From positions 1-5,695 of the forward strand of contig JAHDHM010000244.1 of NCBI GenBank assembly GCA_020631315.1: 5,695 nt of DNA, read 5' to 3'. How positions within the stretch are numbered: position 1 is the stretch's first letter; each line of letters starts with the position of its first letter. The position numbers were made by a program, and so were the translations under genes. Positions 1 to 5,695 of this stretch are shown one piece after another. Under the pieces are notes generated by a model. It was not told where the DNA came from and made no database searches. It saw only the letters and a list, made by a program, of their open reading frames with translations. Origin of the DNA: Acidimicrobiales bacterium. Its GTDB lineage: Bacteria > Actinomycetota > Acidimicrobiia > Acidimicrobiales > Poriferisodaliceae.

Positions 1-1
1 T

Positions 2-2425
2 CCGGCCGATGTCCACGTGCAGATTTCGACGGGCGCGGGCCAGTACCGGGCGCTTGGTCGTGCGATCACGGTCGTGTCACTGAAGTCGGTGGCGCAGGCA
101 CTTCAGGCTGCCGCAGGCGCGTTGTCCGCGAACCGCGTACGCGAAGAGCTCGACGAGATCTCCCTGAAGCTGACGGGGGAGCGAAGTCTCGAAAGTCCCG
201 AGCCGTTCGTTGTCGTGGTGTCGTCGCTCGCAGGTGGTTCGGGCGCCGGCGCACTGATCGACGTCTGCGATGCGCTGCGCCTGTTGGGCAAGACCTGGGC
301 AGCGCAGTCGACGGGCATCCTCTACGCGCCGGACGTGTTTGCGTCGTTGTCAGAGGGCGTCCGCGGTGGCGTTCAAGCGAATGCCTTGGCGGCGTTGAGC
401 GAGATCATGGCCGGCGCGTGGTTGGACTCTGACCACGCCCAGACCTCCCGCTTTCACGAGCAGAGTGGGCTGATCGGCTCCCTCGATCGGCGCGGGCCGC
501 AGTTCCCGTTCATCGTTGGAGCGAAGAACATGAAGGGGATTGCGTTCAACAACCAGTTGGACGTCTTCCGGACGATGGCCGAGGCCTTGGCGGCATGGTC
601 GACCAGCCCGGAGATCCAGAACGAGACGCGGGCGTTCCTCGGCGCCAACTGGGACCAGGCTGCCCGTCGCTATCCGGATCGACTGGGACTGCGCACGCGT
701 TCGAATGGCGCGATTGCCAGCTCGCTCGGGTACTCGGCGGTGAATCTCGGTCGCGATCGTTTGGAGGAGTATTCCTCGGGACGGCTGGCGCGCAGGGCGG
801 TCAGTCACCTGCTTCGGTGGCATCTTGATCGCGCCGAGGCCGATGGAAACGACCTGCCGCCTGATGTCGTTGTCGCGGCGGAGGCCGAGGCCACGCTGTC
901 GACCTTCTTGTCTCGATGCGGCCTCAACGAGCGTGGCGAGTCGCACAACGAGATCATCGACGGCATCCGTTCGGCGGAGAAGTCGTCGACGATCGCTGGG
1001 ACGGTCGAGCAGGTCTTCGCCAAGGTCACCGAGGGCAGTCCAGATCTGCGGGCCGATGAATGGGCAGCGCGGATCACGACCTCGCTCGACACCCACTCGG
1101 TTCGACTCGACAGTGATCTGGAGAGTCTCACTCGGGCTTCGGGTCGGGTGTGGTGCGACGGGGTGCAGGAACGGCTGCTCGAGGCTGTTCGTGAGCAGCT
1201 TGCCGAACGTGGCTTGGCCATCACCCAGAAGCTTCTCGAGCTCACGGCAATCGAGCTGTCGAACGTGGCCGAAGAGCTACGGAACGAGGCCTCGTCTCAC
1301 GACCGTGCCGCCTCGACGGCGCCTTCTGAAGTGGCCCTGCGCCTCGGGTCGGGCCGAAGCTCCATCCCAGCGCGTCATCCAGATGTCCGGCAGGCGATTG
1401 TCGACGGCGTGCAGGGATCGCACTACCGCAGCGAGGCATCGTTGAGGCGCTTGTCGGCGAGCGTGATGGTCGATCTTGCTGCCAGGTTCATCGAGCCTCT
1501 GGCGCGCGAGCTCGGTGACGTCGAAGCGAAGTTGTGGCGATCGATGGACGAACGCGTCGATGGCAGATTGCCGCTGGTGCGTCAATGGTCCGACGGTCCG
1601 GTACCGCAGTCGCTGGTGCCGCCCCGCAACGAGCTGCTGGTCGAGTCGATCGACGAGTTTCCGCAGATGTACGACGACCTTCTGGTGCGCTCAACGGAAG
1701 CTGAGCGTGTCGGTGACGCTGAGGCCGAGGCGATGCGTTCGGTCATTCAGGGGTTCGATGGCTACCCGTCGATCTCGCAGCCGACGACATGGCGGCCCGA
1801 TGTGGCCGACCTGGCGATCTCGAGCTGGGCTCCGGCAAGTGCCCGTTTCGATGTCGATCTCGAAGCGCTCCAGCTGCTCGAACGTGCGGAACGGTGGCTC
1901 GAACGGCCGGGAACAGCGTTCTCGGATGCACTGCGCGCTGATCTCGCGACCTTCCTGGACGATCCGCGGGTCGATGAACGAGAGCGCAACGAGCGCCGCA
2001 ATCGCTTCCTCGGGGCGTTGCGGTCGGCGATCGATGCCTCCGACCCTCTTGCCGAGATCGACTACTCGACCTTGAGTGATCTGTACGACGAGGCCGAGGT
2101 TGGGCGTACTCGAGTGATGACGCGGCTGCCCTTCCCGTCAGCGCACCCGGTGCGGTCCTCGGTGGAGGACATCTTGATCCAGTCCGGGGAGCCGAAGGAG
2201 GGGTTGTCCAAGTTCTTCGCAGACGGTGACCAGCAACGTGTCGAGATCTCGACCTTCTTGGCCAACCCGTGGCTGCCCATGGTGTTCGACGGTCTGGTTC
2301 GCCCGATCGCCGAGCAGCTCGGAGCGACCTATGGGGACCCGGCGAAGCGGGCATCGTTCTGGCAGTGGCGCCGCTCACGGCCGTTGACGCAGTCGACGCC
2401 GCACCCGCGCCATCCGGCACGGTGA
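2..2425 (+). CDS. Large tubulin/FtsZ-like protein, N-terminus cut by the window edge and C-terminus apparently split by a frame change
   Basis: This is a divergent member of the tubulin/FtsZ superfamily (the large bacterial 'tubulin-like' proteins), presumably a cytoplasmic nucleotide-binding protein that may polymerise. The frame is already open at base 2 (codons P-A-D-V-H precede the GTG at 17), so that GTG is internal and the true start, with the first GGTG-type nucleotide loop, lies upstream. Residues below count from the GTG at 17. A hydrophobic strand (FVVVVSSL) leads into A-G-G-S-G-A-G at 72-78, the tubulin G-box, with Ser where Thr is usual. N-N-Q-L-D-V-F-R at 178-185 looks like the start of the central helix, and S-A-V-N-L-G-R-D at 240-247 is a block I recall from this family. 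The GTPase-type core should end near residue 300; some 500 mostly helical, charged residues follow. F-W-Q-W-R-R-S-R-P-L (bases 2357-2386) is a late family block, after which the frame ends in the out-of-character tail T-Q-S-T-P-H-P-R-H-P-A-R. The superfamily call is strong; GTPase activity and cellular role are inference. Confidence 0.85.
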   Translation, partial: PADVHVQISTGAGQYRALGRAITVVSLKSVAQALQAAAGALSANRVREELDEISLKLTGERSLESPEPFVVVVSSLAGGSGAGALIDVCDALRLLGKTWAAQSTGILYAPDVFASLSEGVRGGVQANALAALSEIMAGAWLDSDHAQTSRFHEQSGLIGSLDRRGPQFPFIVGAKNMKGIAFNNQLDVFRTMAEALAAWSTSPEIQNETRAFLGANWDQAARRYPDRLGLRTRSNGAIASSLGYSAVNLGRDRLEEYSSGRLARRAVSHLLRWHLDRAEADGNDLPPDVVVAAEAEATLSTFLSRCGLNERGESHNEIIDGIRSAEKSSTIAGTVEQVFAKVTEGSPDLRADEWAARITTSLDTHSVRLDSDLESLTRASGRVWCDGVQERLLEAVREQLAERGLAITQKLLELTAIELSNVAEELRNEASSHDRAASTAPSEVALRLGSGRSSIPARHPDVRQAIVDGVQGSHYRSEASLRRLSASVMVDLAARFIEPLARELGDVEAKLWRSMDERVDGRLPLVRQWSDGPVPQSLVPPRNELLVESIDEFPQMYDDLLVRSTEAERVGDAEAEAMRSVIQGFDGYPSISQPTTWRPDVADLAISSWAPASARFDVDLEALQLLERAERWLERPGTAFSDALRADLATFLDDPRVDERERNERRNRFLGALRSAIDASDPLAEIDYSTLSDLYDEAEVGRTRVMTRLPFPSAHPVRSSVEDILIQSGEPKEGLSKFFADGDQQRVEISTFLANPWLPMVFDGLVRPIAEQLGATYGDPAKRASFWQWRRSRPLTQSTPHPRHPAR
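2387..2425 (+). other. Likely frame-change zone (-1) joining the two parts of the tubulin-like protein
   Basis: Up to the codons for F-W-Q-W-R-R-S-R-P-L (ending at 2386), frame 2 carries family-like sequence. From about 2422 onward, frame 1 does. Between them both frames are open: frame 2 reads a Pro/His/Arg tail, while frame 1 reads an Ala/Pro-rich linker (D-A-A-P-A-P-S-G-T-V-T-A-A-P). I see no X-XXY-YYZ slippery heptamer in the frame-2 phase and no homopolymer longer than three bases here, so programmed -1 frameshifting is not supported by the bases. A one-base deletion in the assembly or genome, or stop/start coupling at GTGA 2422-2425, remain the options. Confidence 0.55.
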
Positions 2426-3063
2426 CTGCAGCGCCGGTGCCGCCCGCAGTTCGGCGGGCGATCATCCGCGGCTGGTACACGGCGAAGACCCTGGACATGG
2501 TCCGTGGCGACGGTTGGCAGACGCCGCTGGAGATCTGGATTCCGGACTCGCAGGAGAGTGTGCGTTTGTACGGCGATGCCACCGAGTGGGTGCGCTTCCC
2601 CCATCCACTCGTGGGTGAGAGCACGACAGGTGGCTATGGCCATCTTGCTGCAGTGCTCGAGAGCCTGCCCGTGGCGATGGTGCAGATTCCGGAGCGGAGT
2701 CGCTCGACTGTGGCGCCCTACGTGCGTCTGTTCGAGTTGGGCAAGGACCGTCCGGAGTTCGACGGAGACCCGCGCAGCTACTCGACTCTGAACGGCGAGG
2801 TCGAAGACTGGATCGCCACCGGTGCGACGCCGTGGGGTGGCACCCCCCGTACGAAGGGCGCGTCGGCGGGTGAGCGCCGCGAGGACCTGCAGCGATTCTG
2901 GGAAGAGCAGGCAACGTCGTACGCGAATGCGTTCCGCTCCGAGCGTACGAAGCCCAGGTTCTTCGAGATCGCTCGCGGCATCGAGTTGGAGGATGATGTG
3001 AATCGGGCATTCGAGCAGCTGAACCGTGCGACGCCGGTGAGCGATTCGCAGGGTCTCTTGTGA
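2422..3063 (+). CDS. C-terminal segment of the tubulin-like protein in the -1 frame (split gene or coupled second ORF)
   Basis: This 213-residue ORF resembles the C-terminal end of large bacterial tubulin-like proteins, where a P-L-x(n)-V-x-P-x-x-R-R-A-x-x-R-G-W block follows directly on the F-W-x-W-R-R segment that ends the previous ORF. Here V-P-P-A-V-R-R-A-I-I-R-G-W is at residues 6-18, then a beta-rich stretch with L-E-I-W and Y-G-D-A-T-E-W, a helix (S-L-P-V-A-M-V-Q-I), and a charged helical C-terminus. It has no nucleotide-binding motif, signal peptide or membrane segment. The start chosen is the GTG at 2422, which overlaps the upstream TGA as GTGA; an in-frame GTG at 2365 is an alternative, and the reading frame itself is open back to at least 2269. 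Neither start has a clear Shine-Dalgarno sequence, which argues for a broken single gene rather than two. A single-base deletion between about 2387 and 2425 would produce exactly this frame change. The alternative is a real separate subunit translated by termination-reinitiation. Family assignment rests on recalled family patterns, not a search. Confidence 0.68.
   Translation: MTAAPVPPAVRRAIIRGWYTAKTLDMVRGDGWQTPLEIWIPDSQESVRLYGDATEWVRFPHPLVGESTTGGYGHLAAVLESLPVAMVQIPERSRSTVAPYVRLFELGKDRPEFDGDPRSYSTLNGEVEDWIATGATPWGGTPRTKGASAGERREDLQRFWEEQATSYANAFRSERTKPRFFEIARGIELEDDVNRAFEQLNRATPVSDSQGLL
3050..3063 (+). promoter_or_regulatory. Weak ribosome binding site and GTGA stop/start overlap
   Basis: AGGG at 3050-3053 lies six bases before the GTG at 3060, and the GTG shares bases with the TGA stop at 3061-3063. 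Nearby upstream codons in the same frame offer no other start, so this overlap fixes the start of the membrane protein and implies coupled translation with the tubulin-like ORF. Confidence 0.6.
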
Positions 3064-5645
3064 GGCTGACGGCGCTCGTACTCGGCGATGGCGAGCATGA
3101 ACGGCGCGCCCGCGAGTTGCTGGTGCAGCTCTCGGCTCTGGAGTTGCTGGCGCCATTCGGCATTCTCACGGGAGCCAACGGCGAGATCGATGTCGTCGAC
3201 GGCGGCGTTGTGTCATCGGGGAACTTCTTTGATGAGTTGGCGATGGCCCACGACGAACCGGTGTCGGTCCTCGCTGTCACGTTCAGTGGTGGCGCTCTGT
3301 CACACCTGAACATCGCTGACGAGTTCGCGGCTCGTCTTGCTCGTGCGATGGCGACGGGTGAACCACCACGTCACTTCCGTGTGCACGTGCCGCTGACACC
3401 TGAGGAGGAGCTTCCTTCGGTCTTTCGCCACGACGCGGTGAACCTGGTCGTGGCGCCAGAGGACAAGCGCAACGACGGGACGCCGAACCTGCTGGAGGTG
3501 CGCGGCTGTCTCGGGGAACACGGTGCGCTCGGCGTGGTCGGCATCGCCGGCCTGTGGGCGGCGTCCACGTTCTCGCCGGTGGCCGATGTGATTCCTGAGG
3601 TCACTGAGAACCAGCCGGTGGTGCGTCTGGTGCGTCACAGTGCTCGCATCTTGGACGGCGGCGTCGAGCCGATCCGGCGTGTGCGGCGGGCATTGTCGCC
3701 TGAAGGCGGCTGGCCGGTGCCGGGTCCGGCCCATGGTTCCTTCGTCGAGGCGGGGTCTGAACTTTCGTCGAGCGAGATGGCCCGCCTACTGGTGAGTGAT
3801 CTCGAGTGGTTCAGCTATCGACGGTTGGTCCCGCCGACCGAGAAACGCCGCCGACGGCTGGCTCTGGGCGAGTCGTGGTCGCTCATGTGGGACCTCACGG
3901 TCTCGGCGCTGCGCCGCGAGACAGCGCATCTGCGCGCCGACTACGCAGCACAAGCTCAATCAGTGGCTGAACGCTGGACGCAGAAACTGACGTTCGGCCC
4001 GGAGTCGACCATCGAGGTCCGCTACGGCGGCACGTCTGCAGAGCTGGTCACCACGACGTTGGATCCGGCCGGAGTGTCCGAGTTCGCGCAGACGGTGCGG
4101 GACTTGTCCGGCGCTGACGCGACACGTGTTGGCGATCCGTCGGCGTGGAGGCGACTTGTCGGTCGCTACCTCGCGCTGCAGGACGGCTCGGACATCGACG
4201 GCTTGGCCGAACTTCGTCGGGGGCAGGCCCGCGTGCTCGTGACGGATCCGAACCGTGTCGTGCCGGCCCCGACGGTTGAGCCCTATCGCTCGGAGGACGG
4301 GTCTGTCGTCATTGCAGTGGGTGACGCCCGCGCCGCAGCGGCCACCGATGACGAAGCTGTGATTGCATGGGCGCGCCCGCAACGGTCGACCGCTGCGTGG
4401 GCGACATCCGTGCACTTGTCCGGCGAGTTGGACCGGGCGATCGAGGACACGACCTCGGCGGCCGAGACGCTCGCCGCGGGTCGTAGTGACTTGGCTCTGT
4501 CGCCGTATCCACGACTTGGCAGCACGGTTGCGGTGCTCGGAGCGAGCGCAGCGCTCTTGCTGGTCTGGCTGTTCCTCGGTGCGGCGACCGATCTGCCTGC
4601 CACGGCAGACATCTCTTGGGCGCGGGCGTTGTTCGTGGGCGGGCTGGCGACCATGGTCTACGCAGCCACGGCCGTGGTGACGGGTCTGTTCCATGCACGG
4701 CGGGTTGCGCGACTTCAGCATCAGCGGACGGCGGAGAACGAAGCCTTCGCCCATGCCGAACGGGTTTTCGTGCAGGGCAGCGCGGAGATCGATCGACTCG
4801 ACCACCTCTATCGGCAGCACTTGGAATGGGTGGCCATCCTGAGCGAGGTCTCGCATCGGCCCTTCCGGCTTGAGGTGCTGCAGATCCAGAAGAGTGCCGA
4901 GCTGCCGGAAACGTTGCCGCTGGCGCTGTCGATTGCCGAGGCGCGCTACGACGAGGACAGCCTCGAGGGTCTGGCGTCGAGGGCTGCGCAGTCGGTGTTC
5001 AGCCCTGGGTGGATGACTGAGATGTTCGAGGAACTTCGGCATCGCTCGTCGAACCGCCTTGCCCGTCTGACCGGAGCCGAGCAGGGCGAGCTCGTGTCCG
5101 ACGTCTTCGGTGACATTGCGCTCGGCGACGTACTCGGCGAGGACCATCGGACGCCTCGTCGACACTTCGTCACGGATCTCCGTGCTCAGATGTGGAGGGA
5201 CGAGTTGGGTGCCGAAGTGAGTGCGGCGGCGTTGAGCGAGGTTGCGCAGTACTCGACCGATCGGCTGTTCACCGCGCTGACAGACCAGGACCGAATGATC
5301 TCCGAGAGTGCGTCGGCATTCCTCGACATGAGTTCGTCGTCGGTACCGGATCCGTTCGCTCTTGAGCTGCTCGACGTGGCTCGCCGCTTCGAGCCCGATG
5401 CTGGCCGGGTTTCGCGTCGCAGCATCGGCGGTCCGAGCCGGCCGGCCGGTGGCGACGTGTCGTCGATCGAGCGATTCGTCATCTCTCCGACCATCGCCCC
5501 GACTGGCCGGTATCTGGCGCTGGCGTTGCGGAGCGACGTGTCGGCGGCGATCGCAGAGCCAGACCTCTCGGGTCGCCCGACGCCCGGATCGGTGCGGTCA
5601 CCTGCGCCGCCTCGTACCTCGGGAGATGACGGGCTCGCGATTTGA
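3060..5645 (+). CDS. Large membrane-anchored protein of unknown family, two central transmembrane helices
   Basis: I do not recognise this 861-residue protein. It starts at a GTG that overlaps the upstream stop (GTGA, 3060-3063), with a possible weak Shine-Dalgarno AGGG at 3050-3053, six bases before the start. There is no N-terminal signal peptide. Residues 1 to about 485 are soluble: a strand-helix opening (M-R-L-T-A-L-V-L-G-D-G), a basic cluster E-K-R-R-R-R-L near 260 and Ala/Glu-rich helices after it. Two hydrophobic helices follow, about 488-509 (V-A-V-L-G-A-S-A-A-L-L-L-V-W-L-F-L-G) and about 523-544, joined by a short loop with Asp511 and Asp517. The basic stretch H-A-R-R-V-A-R just after helix 2 suggests that both ends are cytoplasmic, making a membrane hairpin. 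Residues about 550-620 are charged and helical, possibly coiled coil; the last 40 or so are Pro/Ser/Gly-rich and probably disordered. Position in the operon suggests it anchors the tubulin-like protein to the membrane or acts with it there. That role is inferred from context only. Confidence 0.85.
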   Translation: MRLTALVLGDGEHERRARELLVQLSALELLAPFGILTGANGEIDVVDGGVVSSGNFFDELAMAHDEPVSVLAVTFSGGALSHLNIADEFAARLARAMATGEPPRHFRVHVPLTPEEELPSVFRHDAVNLVVAPEDKRNDGTPNLLEVRGCLGEHGALGVVGIAGLWAASTFSPVADVIPEVTENQPVVRLVRHSARILDGGVEPIRRVRRALSPEGGWPVPGPAHGSFVEAGSELSSSEMARLLVSDLEWFSYRRLVPPTEKRRRRLALGESWSLMWDLTVSALRRETAHLRADYAAQAQSVAERWTQKLTFGPESTIEVRYGGTSAELVTTTLDPAGVSEFAQTVRDLSGADATRVGDPSAWRRLVGRYLALQDGSDIDGLAELRRGQARVLVTDPNRVVPAPTVEPYRSEDGSVVIAVGDARAAAATDDEAVIAWARPQRSTAAWATSVHLSGELDRAIEDTTSAAETLAAGRSDLALSPYPRLGSTVAVLGASAALLLVWLFLGAATDLPATADISWARALFVGGLATMVYAATAVVTGLFHARRVARLQHQRTAENEAFAHAERVFVQGSAEIDRLDHLYRQHLEWVAILSEVSHRPFRLEVLQIQKSAELPETLPLALSIAEARYDEDSLEGLASRAAQSVFSPGWMTEMFEELRHRSSNRLARLTGAEQGELVSDVFGDIALGDVLGEDHRTPRRHFVTDLRAQMWRDELGAEVSAAALSEVAQYSTDRLFTALTDQDRMISESASAFLDMSSSSVPDPFALELLDVARRFEPDAGRVSRRSIGGPSRPAGGDVSSIERFVISPTIAPTGRYLALALRSDVSAAIAEPDLSGRPTPGSVRSPAPPRTSGDDGLAI

Positions 5646-5695
5646 GCGATTCGCCGCTGCCGCCGCGATGGGAGCCCGAACAGTTGGGCGATCAG
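5642..5695 (+). CDS. Probable 5' end of the next operon gene, 18 codons, runs off the window
   Basis: The TTG at 5642 overlaps the preceding TGA stop as TTGA, repeating the overlap style of the two earlier junctions. The frame reads M-S-D-S-P-L-P-P-R-W-E-P-E-Q-L-G-D-Q and stays open to the last base; about three quarters of its third codon positions are G or C, like the rest of the operon. No good Shine-Dalgarno sits at normal distance: GGGAG at 5621-5625 is 16 bases away. A competing reading starts at the ATG at 5626 in another frame (M-T-G-S-R-F-E-R-F), also open to the edge, but GGGAG directly abuts it and its third positions are less GC-biased. Too little is visible to name a function. 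Confidence 0.5.
   Translation, partial: MSDSPLPPRWEPEQLGDQ

Noticed and set aside
17..19. GTG at base 17 as the real start of the tubulin-like gene
   Set aside because: The frame is open to the window edge and the N-terminal nucleotide-binding loop expected of the family is missing, so the gene must begin upstream.
825..1445. 206-codon plus-strand open frame inside the tubulin-like gene
   Set aside because: Arg/Ser/Pro-rich shadow translation in the wrong frame of a well-supported coding region.
2331..2340. GGGG/CCC short runs near 2333-2340 as the site of the frame change
   Set aside because: The family-like F-W-Q-W-R-R-S-R-P-L block still reads in frame 2 after this point, so the shift must be later.
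2834..2848. GGGGTG...CACCCC inverted repeat with a C6 run, as a possible terminator or slippage site
   Set aside because: It lies in the middle of a coding frame that continues unchanged on both sides, the loop is only one base, and no T-tract follows.
1743..3313. Minus-strand open frames of 275-293 codons across the tubulin-like gene junction
   Set aside because: Their translations are low-complexity Arg/Ser/Pro/Thr-rich shadows, they overlap each other, and the plus-strand frames carry recognisable family sequence.
3960..5165. 401-codon open frame on the minus strand
   Set aside because: It lies wholly antisense to the membrane protein gene. Long antisense open frames are expected in GC-rich coding DNA, and its Arg/His/Gln-rich translation shows no domain logic.
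5437..5449. Tandem CCGG units (GCCGGCCGGCCGG)
   Set aside because: It is a short GC-rich run encoding a Pro/Ala/Gly linker near the disordered C-terminus; nothing suggests a functional repeat.

Overview
The window is about 5.7 kb of high-GC DNA with G/C-rich third codon positions, GTG/TTG starts and TGA stops, which points to an actinobacterium (Actinomycetota). Abundant TCGA and GATCG tetramers and heavy use of the serine codon TCG would fit a marine or soil lineage such as Acidimicrobiia, but that is only an impression. All coding is on the + strand. There is no intergenic gap, promoter, terminator, RNA gene, mobile element or CRISPR array; the window is the inside of one operon whose promoter must lie upstream of base 1.

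Layout. (1) Bases 2-2425: a large tubulin/FtsZ-superfamily protein that enters from the left edge. Its N-terminus (first nucleotide-binding loop) is missing, but the tubulin-type G-box A-G-G-S-G-A-G is present, followed by a long C-terminal extension. (2) Bases 2422-3063, in the -1 frame: an ORF that looks like the C-terminal end of the same protein family. I read the two ORFs as one tubulin-like gene split by a -1 frame change between about 2387 and 2425 (assembly error, real mutation, or a genuine two-chain arrangement coupled through a GTGA overlap). (3) Bases 3060-5645: an 861-residue protein of no family I recognise, with a large soluble N-terminal region, a central hairpin of two membrane helices and a soluble C-terminal region. 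(4) Bases 5642-5695: the probable first 18 codons of another gene, which leaves the window.

All three ORF junctions are 4-base NTGA stop/start overlaps (GTGA, GTGA, TTGA), so the genes are probably translated in a coupled way and their products are likely to work together. Comparative genomics has previously linked divergent FtsZ/tubulin-like proteins in bacteria to predicted multicomponent membrane-remodelling systems. A giant tubulin-like protein next to a membrane-anchored partner fits that theme, but the function of this operon is inferred, not known.
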